Shown piece after piece: positions 53,651 to 64,000 of a stretch of DNA of 64,000 bases. The notes below the pieces were generated by a model, which was not told where the DNA came from, made no database searches, and worked only from the letters and a program-made list of their open reading frames with translations. The position numbers were made by a program, and so were the translations under genes. Where the stretch lies: positions 278,654,662-278,718,661 of the forward strand of contig NC_090322.1 in NCBI RefSeq assembly GCF_040869045.1. Direction: 5' to 3'. The stretch comes from Eurosta solidaginis. Lineage: Eukaryota; Arthropoda; Insecta; Diptera; Tephritidae. Each line of letters starts with the position of its first letter. The first letter of the stretch is position 1.

Positions 53651-55619
53651 ACTGCAACAGCAAAGCATATTAGCGGTCATTGCACCGTCTTTAAAGAAAA
53701 ATATATAGGTACTACATAAATGTATTTTCATTTTTTATTACATTTCCTTCGTGTATATTTTTTTCTATATTGTAATAAGGATAAAGAATTTACATTAAGT
53801 GTTTGGAAAATCCTAAGAATCTATATATGTAGGTATACAAAAATCGACTGATGTGCGTTAGTCTCGCTCAAGCTCAAAAACGGCTTGTCCGATTTGGGGA
53901 AAAATGTTTTCGTTCCCTGACAATTATTTGCTATATTCGGTTATAACTTTATTCCAAATTCAGCCGATAATATATTTCTAACAAGGCTTCGTGTGCATAA
54001 TCACGTATCCAGCTGCAACTCCCAAAAAAAGTCCCGACAAATAAAGCCGTGCTAAGCCGCCTAAACCGGGGAGCCCTTAAATTACCCTTACCTATTTTCC
54101 TAAGAGCATATTATCAAACATAGCAATAACTAGACTTACTGCTGTAAATGAACATACATACATACATTTTTCTAAATGGACTTCATTAGGTGTTTTTTTT
54201 CTTTTTGATAATCAAACCATGGTACATATGTATGTATGTATGTTTGTATACTTGTATACATAAAGAACCAGGTGATCCAAAAATGAAAAACATCCCGTCA
54301 ATCTGGCACAAAACTGTAGATGTGCAAGATTCTCGCCTTTTTTGAATATTGAATGTTTTAAGTGCTAAATACGCTTGCGGCTGTAATTCGAAAAATTATT
54401 TTATCTGAAAGGTGTTGATGCAGAAATAATGCATTTCGTCTAATAGTTTACATAAATACATACATATGTATGTACGTATATCTATGAATGTTTGTATATG
54501 AAATCAATAATAAATATTCCCACTTTTTGCTATAACAAGGTTTAGGCCAAATTTATAACATAACTAAGGGTATGATTATCGTATTAGTTAATTATTTCTT
54601 TATATTATAAATAACAGAATAAGGTTCTATATAAAAAATGGGGTTTTGTTTGATATCTTAGCAAATGCTTTTAATTTGCAGTCCGTTTTCTCTTGTAATG
54701 GATTTTGACCCTGAGACATCATGCATTTGTTTCTCACACAAACTCCAGATTTATTATGACTACTAATGTATACTATCCCTTAAAACCAACAGCCGAAAAG
54801 AGTCCTGCTGTGCTAGTTGGCGGTTGCTAATCGCCCAAATGTGTACAAATGTTATAAAAGAAAATATTTGAATGCACAGCTCGCGCCAGAGGTAATATTG
54901 GCCTGCTGGTAATTCAAAGCAAACAGTTGCTATATCCAATTACGATCTGTAATCCCGTCGAGTGTTGTGGCACGCTTCGACTACTCACGTATTGGCTCAG
55001 CAGTAACTAATATTGAAGCTTCTACTTGCTCTTGGTTGTTTGACTACTCAATACATGATTTGTGGATGGGGTGAATTATTTGAATTCATTCACATATGTA
55101 TACATTTAAATTTAATTACATCAATGCCTTTGCTAATTTGTCAATTGCCACCACCACTTGGAGTTTATCTATGTGAATGAAACACAAAATACTAATTCAA
55201 ACAAATTGGCTTACTCAAAGAAAGACGTTGAAACCATCAATGTTTTGAGGTTTAGCGCAAATGTAAACACTAATTAAATCATCATCTTGGAATCTCGCAA
55301 AAATGTTCAAGGGATGGGTGTAATTATTATCAAATTTGAAATCAAAACATACCGCTACTGTTTTCTTTAAATAAAGCAGCTCCCAAATGAACCGTTAATA
55401 GCGATATGCTCTTAATAAATCAACGGAAGAAAATCTAGGCAATTAAACTTTTTCGGGCGCTGGCAGATGTTAAGAGTCAGCTTTTCCTACAATTTCGCAC
55501 CCCCTTCTTGGTTGATCTTGGTTTAATATAAAGTTTCTGCATTTAAGTAGCTAAACAGTACAGTGGGAGCCACCCTAGGTCCTGTAACCTTGGAGTCTAT
55601 TGCATTATCGAATACTTAG
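53651..55619. other. Unassigned AT-rich stretch
   Basis: No gene recognised. TATG microsatellite at about 54223-54243 and CATA patches near 54150 and 54450-54475. Confidence 0.4.
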
Positions 55620-55721
55620 TGCCTTTTTCTCATGTGAACTTCAAAATTTATCTATCCTATAAACACAAAAAGTGCTTTAATCGGATAGATAAACCTTGAA
55701 GTTCACTTGAGAAAAGGGCCA
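55620..55721. repeat. Small hairpin (102-bp MITE-like palindrome)
   Basis: Arms 55620-55657 and 55683-55721 are reverse complements with few differences (CTTTTCTCA.GTGAACTTCA, then TTTATCTATCC), around a 25-base loop. No coding or clear duplication. Confidence 0.75.
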
Positions 55722-56555
55722 CAAATACTATACATGAAAATACTTATCTTTATACAAATTTAGTAAAATAATGGTTTAGGGTCATAAACATTGATTGGCG
55801 CTTAAGCGATTTTGGCCGTAACAAGTCACACCAGCTACCCCTGTTTCGCGATAGCTGACGCCAGTTGGGTGCAAAAGGACCATCGGACTTTATCGTTAGT
55901 ACTACAACAACAAGACTGAAGAAGCATTGGACGATCGATTATGCCATTAACGATATCGTAAATTAATACAATTTCAGAGATTACCCTTCTATTCTTTAAT
56001 GTTTGAAGGTTTGTTAGCTTACCCCTAGAAATATATGATGAAAGGGCGAAGCGGATTCTTCATAAATACTTTTTGAACACGTTTAATTCTATTATTATAT
56101 ACCCCATAATAGGGACCGCATATTATAGAAGTATATTCAAGCCATGATCTAACAATCATTGAACCATAGTTAAGGCTCCTTAAACTCTACACTATTTCTT
56201 TTAGTAAAGGCCAATAACGAATATGATTTGGGAATTATACAATTTAGGTGTGCAGTAAATGTGAATAATGAATCCAATACAATGCCCAAATTCCTTATTC
56301 CATACTAAAGGCAAATCAGAAACACAACAGAAATCAAAGTATTACTTAATTTGGAATACGTAACACCGAACATTTTTTTGACATTGAGTTCGAATTTATA
56401 TCTACAGCACGAATAATTAAAATCATTTAATTCAGCTTATAGAGTGAAAACATCAGACTCATTTTAAATTTTGAAAAAGGTTTTTTAAATTGTCAGCTTA
56501 CATAAGATAACCGCATTGGTTAAAACATGCACTTACGTCATTGAAAAACATAATA
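55722..56555. other. Unassigned stretch with an old RTE 3'-end remnant
   Basis: 55791-55875 resembles the 3' end of the RTE-type LINE at 60625-60740 (TTGATTGGCGCTTAAGCG, GGCCGTAACAAG..ACACCAGC), diverged. Nothing else recognised. Confidence 0.4.
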
Positions 56556-57680
56556 ACAAAGTAAAGGTGTCTAAGTTCGGGTCTAACCGATCATTATATA
56601 CTCAGCGTGAGCTTCAATTGCACATTTCATTTCATATAAATTACTTTTCTACATAACACGTGGCACCGCCCGTTTAAAAAAATGTCTCCCCATTTCCTCT
56701 TACAGTAAAACTTGATAAGTGAAATATCATTGATTCAAAACTATTTTTTGCTAAGTTGTAGCTTATTATTCTAGTTTACGACCCTTTTAAACTTGTTTTA
56801 TATCTAAGTTGCCGTGGGCTTTTTACTAGAAATATTTTCTGCTATAAGGAAAATATGTGTACACAATTTCATTACGATATGTTAATTATTCTTCGAGTTA
56901 TGGCTCCCGAAATATAGAAAATTGCTTAGTCATAAAAGGGGCGGTGCCACGCCCATTTTTTAAAATTTGAAGTTTTTCCTATTTATTGTTATAAATATAC
57001 TTGGGAAATGAAATACCATTGATATAAAGCTGTTTTTTGTAAAGATATAGCTTATTTTATTCGTCGACGACCCTTTTAAAAATCTTTTATATAAAAGCGG
57101 ACGTGGTCCTTAACCGATTTCGTTAGTTTTTCTTCAAAGTATTTCCTATAGTACATGCAACCACTCTGCCGAATTTTGTTACGATAGATTTCACGATTTT
57201 TGATTTATGATCAATAATATTTGTAAAATTTATTTTATCACAAGTGGGCGGTACCACGCCCGTTTTAAAATTTTTTTTCAAATTTTTATCAAGGTTCTCA
57301 ATACCAGCCCACACGTCAAATTTCAACATTCTAGGTGTATTATTTACTAAATAATCAGGTTTTTTGTGTTTTCCAAAATGTTATATATATAAAAAGTGGG
57401 CGTGATTATCATCAGATTTCACTCATTTTCAATACCAATCTATTGTGGGTCCAGATAAGCTCGTGTACCAAATTTGGTGAAGATATCTCAATATTTACTA
57501 AAGTTATCGTGTTAACGGACAGACGGACGGACGGACATGGCTCATTCAAATTTTTTTCGATACTGATGATTCTGATATATGGAAGTCTATATCTATCTCG
57601 ATTCCTTTCTACCTGTACAACCAACCGTTATCCAATCAAAGTTAATATACTCTGTGTGCAAAGCACTCTGAGTATAAAAA
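56556..57680 (+). mobile_element. DINE-1/mini-me-like element, copy G
   Basis: Same subfamily as copy A: GTAAAGGTGTCTAAGTTCGG, then TATATACTCAGCGTGAGCTT, and an end with GCACTCTGAGTATAAAA. It retains the (ACGG)n microsatellite (about 57519-57535) and the TATGGAAGTCTATATC core that copy A partly lost. No 130-bp units. Inserted into a LINE fragment that continues at 57681. Open frames here are not genes. Confidence 0.8.
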
Positions 57681-58210
57681 AATTGGACCAAGTACACTTA
57701 AATGAGAAAGTCGACTTGACAATCAGCAATGAAAGATGAAATGCAGTAATCAGGAAATACTGTAAGATTGGACACTGTGGAATGTCCTGGAACAAAACCA
57801 TGGTAATATGGACGAATAAAATGTTTAGCCAAATTTGATAATTTAGCAAGAATCGTTTTCGCAATATAAACATTGCTATGAACTTTTGATGGACTGGATA
57901 CCCGAAATAATGTCATTGATGTCGAGAACCAAAGAGCTGAGGTAAAGGTAATACGGTATATCATTTAACAAATCACTATCATCGTTCAATAATCCATCAA
58001 TGTTAAAATTTTGCTTTAAAAAATTCTGCGAAAAAATTTACCTTCTCATAAGGCGATGTGGAACTCTTACCTTGGTAAAACCTATTTCACACAGACGGTT
58101 ATTAAAATAATTAGCCAAGTTTTCTACATTAAAGCCTTTATTGTACTCAATTTTCTATACAAAATATAAATTCCTAAGTATCTCAAAAAAATCAAAATCT
58201 AGTACTTTTG
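57681..58210 (-). mobile_element. LINE reverse transcriptase fragment
   Basis: The minus-strand frame near 57698-57870 reads KTILAKLSNLAKHFIRPYYH and GFVPGHSTVSNLTVF, the 'HGF.PGRSTVTNL' block that precedes the first catalytic aspartate of Jockey/I-type polymerases. It breaks off where element G begins. Upstream codons near 58010-58080 (SPYEKVNFFAEFFKAKF) fit the linker before the polymerase. Possibly related to the LINE at 2820-5108. Confidence 0.7.
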
Positions 58211-58371
58211 CTTGATCGGTCGGATTTTCTTGTCAATGCAACAAATGACAGTCAAAAATAAATTATTTTCAATAACTTACGAAAAATTTAAAAACACCAA
58301 CAAAACTAAATATTTATTCCATTTGCAGCAAAAGATAATATGGCTTTTTCAAGAATAGGAATAAATTTTGA

Positions 58372-58495
58372 TAAACTCATCTGCTTTGCAGATGGCGGTC
58401 AGAGTCGGCGTAAAACATAGGACCTACATGTCCCGAGAACTTTTAGGAAAAATTAAAAAGGAGCACGACGAAAATCGGGAGAGAAACTTGGCCTA
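58372..58495 (+). mobile_element. tRNA-derived SINE fragment (internal part)
   Basis: Matches the middle of the SINE family: CTGC.TTGCAGATG, AGAGTCGGCGTAAAACATAG, GGACCTACATGTCC and AGGAGCACGACG. The tRNA-like head and tail are missing. Confidence 0.75.
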
Positions 58496-60617
58496 AAATA
58501 GCAGAATAAAAGCTCCAAGCGAAATGCTCTTTGCAGTGGAGCAAAAGAAAACAAAAAAAATTTAAAGCTTTCTGATATTTTCGGTGGAGTTATTCAGAAT
58601 TTACGATTCCCTTGTTTAAGTTGTTGGTAGCGTTGGTATTTTATTGTTTTTGTACTTGTGGTTTTATTTATCGGTCTTTAAGTTGTTGCTATAGGTTCAT
58701 GTTTTTGTTGTTATTGCATCGGGACACTCAATTGTTAATAAGAGAAATTATTGTGAATACATCTCAAACTCACTAAATTTACGAATATAATAAATGAATA
58801 GACGATCGGATCGCCATTATTTTATTAGTTAGCATGTTGAGATTAACCAGTGAATATTCTTTGTTACATATCACATTAAAGTTTCGACCAGTAGGCATAA
58901 AAGCAAACTACAGTAACACCAATATACATAAGCGAGCAGTAAACTTTAAATTTGATTTACCACTAAGTATTTTGATATGGACTCATTCATGTTTCTGGCA
59001 TGAGACCAGGAATGGAGTAGTTTTCAAGAATTTTTTGGTTTCGTATTTAGTTTTCTAGCAACAAACAATATCAGACGAGAGCATGCAATTTCTATAAATT
59101 TCGTCAGAAACAAACATTCGAATATCGCAATATAGGACACTTTCTGTTGCATACAACGTTGTTCCGGACGAGTCTTCCATTATTTAATGTTGACTTATAA
59201 GTTGAATACATTGTTATATTTAACCCTTGTCGAACTTTGGAAAGTATATTCATAGAAAACCTCAAAAATCAGAATGAGAACCCACCGTGACCCCACGGAC
59301 GTGCAGTGTGATATTTTATGAACCCAAATTAAATACACAAATAAAGTTGTTGGGTATAGGCTGTGTCGAATTGACTCACAACATCCGACCGCACAAATGA
59401 TGGATACTTTTTGTGAGCTTGAATGGCATGGAAGGCACAAAAACGGATTATGTGACAAAGGAAAGACTAATGCAACATCAGTAGAAACACAAATATGCGA
59501 ACACATGTTTCTTTGAAAGCCATTATATGTATATACATATTTACATACATACATACGTACATCCTTATGTATAAAAGGCCTTTGTAAAAATCATACGAGC
59601 TCGTGTGAGGGTGTAGTTGATAAGCCTATTTCCATGACGGAAGTCACTTAGTTAAGTATGCGCCACTGATTTACGGTGATTCAAGCAAAATATTTTTTTA
59701 CTCTGTTTAAGTATTCGATTTTCTTCGCAAGTAACTGCTCATTTTATTTGATAATAGCCCAATTATTGAGGGATTTATAGCTTTCGGAAGTGCGCTGGGA
59801 GTTTTATTTTGCAGCTGTATTGTTGCGGGACAAATTGAAAAGGAAAATTTATTATCTTAAATGCATGGATGAGTATACATGTATTAAATATTTATGTTTT
59901 TCGCGAAATAGAGTTACTATTTTTTATGCTTGGCACGTGATAGGCGAACCCACAGTAAATTTCTGATGAAAGAGTAAAAATGTTTTTATTGTGCAAATAG
60001 CATCAATCGCTTCATTAAATTCTTTGTGCAGCAAAAAACGGAACAAATATACGTTTGTACAGGCATCTGCGCGAATAAAGCTGCATTAGCATACACACAT
60101 ATTTCTTTTATAAGATATCTTCTATATTATTTTATTTTTGTACACACCCTCGACAGGACTGCTTAATATCCTATTTTATACATTAATCCTTTCCATTCAT
60201 TACAAATGACCGCATTTAGGAATACACTCCTTCCAAATTGATAAAATAATAATAATAAAATATAAAATAATAAAAAAAAAAATCACAAAAGTATAATTAG
60301 AGCATTAACTTAAACTTACTTAAATACAAAAAAATACCTGTAATTTTAGATTGTTAAACCCAACAGCTTGCTGCTTGCTTCATTAAGTCTTTCAGCCAAT
60401 GTGATTAGTGACCTAACCACCTCATATTTTGTTTTTCATAGTAGATTTTGTAATTTTTAGACACACTTAAGGACATTGATACAAAATTGCAGTTTGTAGC
60501 AGTGATGCCATAGAAACAAGAATAAAAATCATATTAATTTGACTTTAACAGAAAAATATGTCTTAACTATAACCGACGCACAAAAAAATGGTATTAAAGT
60601 ACCAGCATTTCATAAAT
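58496..60617. other. Unassigned AT-rich stretch
   Basis: No gene or element recognised. Open frames at 58834-59058 and 59195-59554 have no motif. CATA microsatellite at about 59540-59560. Confidence 0.4.
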
Positions 60618-61076
60618 GTATATTACTTACTTACTTAATTGGCGATTAACCGTTTAAACGGTTATGGCCGTTCAACAAGGCGTGCCAGTCGCTCCTTCTC
60701 TCTGCCAACCGGCGCCAATTGGTCACACCAAGGGAGTTTAAATCGTTTTCCACCTGGTCCTTCCAACGGAGTTGTGGCCGCCCTCTACCTCTGCTACCAT
60801 AGGCGGGTTCCGATAGGAACACTTTCTTGGCCGGAGCGTCATCTTTCATTCGCATAACATGGCCTAGCCAGCACAGCCACTGCGTTTTAATTAGCTGGAC
60901 TATGTTGATGTCTGCGTATAGCTCATACAGCTCATTGTTAAGCCTTCTTCGGTACTCGCCATCGCCAACGCGTAGAGGTCCATAAATCTTTCGAAGAACT
61001 TTTCTTTCGAACACTCCAAGAGCCGTTTCATCTGATGTTGTCATGGTCTATGCTTCTGCACATATAGCAGGACGGG
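60618..61076 (-). mobile_element. RTE-type LINE, 5'-truncated
   Basis: The minus-strand frame 61044-60646 reads ALGVFERKVLRKIYGPLRVG, LIKTQWLCWLGHVMRMKDD and GRGRPQLRWKDQVENDLN, then NWRRLAERRSDW. This is the C-terminal end of RTE-type polymerase proteins. Just upstream a frame shift separates LLY and AEA codons (about 61045-61072), and similarity ends there. The 3' end has a palindrome CCGTTTAAACGG and AAGT repeats (TTACTTACTTACTTAA on the plus strand), consistent with RTE short-repeat tails. Confidence 0.88.
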
Positions 61077-62912
61077 AAATGTTTATACGTGTCCCTCGAT
61101 TGGCATTAATGGTTTGAAGTTAACTCGATAAAAAAATTGTATGGTGGTTTGGCTAAGGTTTGGTTATAAAGTTTCAAATTAGAAATTCTGATCCACGTTA
61201 TTTTATGATGTTAGTGTAAAAATATAGGTACTCAGCAAGTAGGATCTAGAGAAAACCAATGTATTTTGGCGCATTTCTATATACCTAGACTGTACTTGAA
61301 CACAAGGGTAATATTAATTTGATTGGGTAAAGGTTGTACATAATCGAGATGTTTATACTTCATGTATCAAAGCATCGAAAGAGATTTTGATAAGGCAGTA
61401 CGATAGCTTGAGTACAAATTGATATATCTTTACGAAATTTGGCAGACTGGCTTATCTGGACCCAGAATATATTGGAACTGAAAATGGACTAAATCGAACG
61501 ATAACATTTAATAGATAAGAAATAACTTGTAAAATGTGCCTTTTACAAAAAGAACAAACTCCATATTGAAGAAAGAAGCTAATTAAATAATATATCTTTT
61601 CATACTTCCATTCTACGAAAAAGGCACATATGAACCAATTTTTTAGAACTGAGCTTTCGCAATGCTTAGTGCAATAACGTCCGTTTGCTACAATTTAGAT
61701 CAATGCTTTAATATTAGAAAGGGCGATTTTATCATTTGAACTTTAAAATGTATTATGCGCGACAAATAAATCAAAGGTTATATGAAGAAACATCCTTAAG
61801 TATATTACAGTTCATTTTTTTGCAAGCGAGCTTGAAAAAAATGCATCAACTAACTAAATAGTTTCATCATGGCGGAACCGTACAGGAAGCTAATTGGAAG
61901 TTGGCTGCCTTTTCATGTCAGATGGTGCCAGTGTCGTTCAATCTGCCGTGCAATCTTTTCTTCATGCGTAAGATTGTGTTAAATTCATCTATATGAAAAA
62001 CTGCTTATGCGACGGGACTTTAAGACTTCCATCTAGTATGTATTTCAAATTTATTGACATTATTCGCAAATCTGCAGTCTAAGGTCCACTCGCAGAACGG
62101 CAAGTTATCCTTTTAACTTAGAGTTAACGTGACAAGAGAGCTTAAACTCGTACATTTTTCACAAATTTTTTTAATTAACCCTGCGTTAAAAATGTAATGT
62201 ATTCGACTGTTTCCCTGCAAGGATCGATCGAAACAAATATGTGTATCTATACGATTGAATGTATATATGTTTGTAAAAAAATGTGTTAACATTGTAACCC
62301 TCAATTGAAATATTAACGTATTAACGACAACCAGCCTGCTAACTTGAGGCCAAAATGCAATAGCATCACTAAGGAGTTGAAAACAATTTCGATTTTCTCA
62401 TAAGGATCACATTGAAACAAATCTATCCAAATGCTGTTCAAGTACAATGAAATTGTAATGAAAATATAATAAAACCGCCATGTAAACAGGAAATAACGTG
62501 CTAAACAAAAACAAACAACAAAGGCATCGTACATAAAAAGCGTCGAACTGGCAGTGAGGTTGTAAAAATGAGCATTAAGAAATGGGGTGGAAAAAATAAT
62601 TCTGAGGGACGATTTATTCACATTTTTCAAGTGCTTTCATCACAAGGGGTGAGAAAAGTTCCGTAAATGACTAGCGTGTGACCAATACTTTTCGGTAGTC
62701 GTAAGTTACTACATTCGAAAACTCAATGAAAGAGGAAGGACGGCTTCAACGTTAAATGCACAGCACCATAAGTCAAATAAGTTGCACTCGATGATGTGTT
62801 GCCTTTTGTTTTTTAAAACCATTTGTGGCAATTTACTTTCAACTGAAATACACCACATAGCCCAGTAAGGAAAAATCTGTATAAAAAGCCAATTTCTTGT
62901 AGAGTTTCTTGA
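61077..62912. other. Unassigned stretch with a relative of the 25214 element
   Basis: 61809-61950 resembles 25220-25340 (CTTGAAAAAA, AACTAAATAGTTTCATCATG, GCGGAACC). The remainder shows no gene; open frames at 62113-62304 and 62313-62630 have no motif. Confidence 0.45.
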
Positions 62913-63340
62913 GTTGTTGTTGTTGTTGTTGTAGTGATAAGGTTGCTCCCCGAAGGCTTTGGGAAGTGTTATCGATGTGATGGTCCTTTGCCGGATACAG
63001 AGCCGGTAGGCTCCGGTACCACAGCACCAGGTGTTAGCCCGGGAACGATTTATGTGGCCACATTAAACCTTCAGGCCATTCCCTCCCTCCCCACCCCCAA
63101 GATCCATGAGGAGCTTGGGGTCGCCAGAGCCTCGTCTGTTAGTGAAACCGGATTCGCCGCGGATAGGTGAGGTTGACAATTGGGTTTGGAAAAGCTATAT
63201 ATTGCGCTGGTAACCTGAAGGGTTGCGCTACACAGCCCCTTGAATCTGGTATTTTACTCGCCCCTACGACAGGCATACCTACCGTGGGTACATTCTGACC
63301 CCATAACCCGCTGGGATAGAAGTATTGAGTCGTCTGCCAC
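62913..63340 (-). mobile_element. Dispersed retroposon with (CAA)n tail
   Basis: A (TTG)n run at 62913-62932 on the plus strand (CAA tail on the minus strand) adjoins GC-rich sequence with CTTTGCCGGATACAGAGCCGG, GGCCACATTAAACC, GGAGCTTGGGGTCGCCAGAG and TATATTGCGCTGGTAACC. I recall very similar repeats scattered through fly genomes. The 78-codon plus-strand frame is not credible as a host gene. Confidence 0.6.
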
Positions 63341-63380
63341 ACTTCATAGGAATATTTCTAAAAACCTTAATAGTTTTCTA

Positions 63381-63865
63381 TTTAATAATTTGGGAAAAAT
63401 TTAAACAACGTGACATCAGGACGGAAAGGGCGACAGCTGTTTCGAATATACCTTGTAAATCTCTTCAAAGCCTTTTCTCCCGGGAGTGGGAGTCGAATCC
63501 GCACTCCTACGATAGTTGAAATGGTTACAAACGCATTCAGCTACGTCATGCCTTAGTTGTTGCAAAGTTTTTCCCAATTGCTTCTTTCGCATATATTATC
63601 TTCTACACATCACATACTTCGTATGAAGTTATGTGTTGAAGTTATTCATGTTTGTAAGGCGGTTTCAAAGAAACTTGGTATTTATTGCTGTTTTTTGTTC
63701 TATTTATAGAACTACAACGAATTAACCAAATGTTGTCTCTTTATATGAATTAATCGGGGATTGCCCGTATTGCTTTAAATGTATGAACATTTATTTCAAG
63801 CAATTTTTTAATTTTATAAATTATTTAATAATTTGGGAAAAATTTAAACAACGTGACATCAGGAC
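63381..63865 (+). repeat. 42-bp direct repeats flanking about 400 bp
   Basis: 63381-63422 and 63824-63865 are identical (TTTAATAATTTGGGAAAAAT, then TTAAACAACGTGACATCAGG, then AC). TAATAGTTTTCTATT also recurs at 63369-63383 and 63884-63898. This is too long for a usual LINE duplication and suggests a tandem duplication event. Confidence 0.85.
63410..63560 (-). mobile_element. tRNA-derived SINE, second family
   Basis: The minus strand has an A-box-like TAGCTGAATGCG (63532-63543) and a B box GGATTCGACTCCC (63488-63500), spaced as in pol III promoters. Then CCCGGGAGAAAAGG and AAGGTATATTCGAAACAGCT follow. The head differs from the SINEs at 20836 and 30836. Confidence 0.7.
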
Positions 63866-63892
63866 CGACAATAATAATAATTAATAGTTTTC

Positions 63893-63936
63893 TATTACTT
63901 ACTTACTTAATTGGCGCTTAACCGTTTAAACGGTTA
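63893..63936 (-). mobile_element. RTE-type LINE 3'-end scrap
   Basis: TATTACTTACTTACTTAATT, GGCG and TTAACCGTTTAAACGGTTA match 60621-60664 with one difference. A very short 5'-truncated insertion or a transferred tail. Confidence 0.75.
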
Positions 63937-63957
63937 TATATATTATAGTTTTCTATT

Positions 63958-64000
63958 ACTAAATTAATAAATAAATAAATGCAAGGCGTGATATGCCTCC
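63958..64000 (-). mobile_element. tRNA-derived SINE 3' end, cut by the window edge
   Basis: AATAAATAAATAAATGCAAGG and CGTGATATGCCTCC match the tail side of the SINEs at 20836 and 30836 (ATAAATGTAAGGCGCGATAACCTCC). The rest lies beyond the window. Confidence 0.7.

Noticed and set aside
59195..59554. A 119-codon minus-strand gene
   Set aside because: Cys/Ser/Tyr-rich translation of microsatellite-containing sequence, no motif, no supporting context.

Overview
This is AT-rich animal DNA built almost entirely from transposable elements. The mix points to a higher fly, most likely a tephritid fruit fly: LOA/I/Jockey/RTE-type LINEs, DINE-1/mini-me-like elements carrying GGAC microsatellites, a tRNA-derived SINE I associate with tephritids, a Transib element and splice signals typical of short fly introns. 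The organism call is inference from remembered repeat families. I found no confident host gene; nearly all recognisable protein coding belongs to mobile elements, most of it broken.

Layout. 0.4-6.2 kb: two copies of an unclassified repeat flank a LINE (minus strand) split by a hAT-type element with 8-bp target duplications. 7-9.2 kb: an RNase-H-type LINE that has lost its reverse transcriptase core and encloses a small intron/exon-like block. 10.9-17.8 kb: a foldback element, two DINE/mini-me-like copies, a long inverted repeat and a LINE 3' end. 18.2-25.7 kb: one LINE copy interrupted by a SINE (14-bp duplication), a 3.15-kb Transib transposon (5-bp duplication) and a small terminal-inverted-repeat element. 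25.7-30.6 kb: a DINE/mini-me-like element whose centre has grown into about 28 tandem units of about 130 bp. 30.6-35.6 kb: a second foldback copy holding a SINE, then a long-inverted-repeat element with a tandemly duplicated end and a transposon-like coding relic. 36-37.6 kb: a hAT-like element with another element nested in it. 38-45.4 kb: a LINE fragment, a MITE, two more DINE/mini-me-like copies and the third, inverted, copy of the unclassified repeat. 46.7-53.7 kb: a LOA-like LINE lacking its polymerase, a decayed second Transib, a Jockey-type LINE piece and a truncated DINE/mini-me-like element. 53.7-64 kb: mostly featureless sequence with one more DINE/mini-me-like copy, LINE and SINE pieces and short hairpin elements.

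The most notable object is the Transib at 21393-24547. Both its 31-bp inverted ends begin with CACAGTG, the heptamer of vertebrate V(D)J recombination signals. The left end also has ACAAAAACA after a 24-bp spacer. Its surviving reading frame matches the C-terminal half of the RAG1/Transib recombinase, including the CxxC and HxxxxH zinc ligands and the third catalytic acid. A second clear theme is satellite birth: the same 130-bp unit occurs about once, five times and 28 times in related elements of this window.
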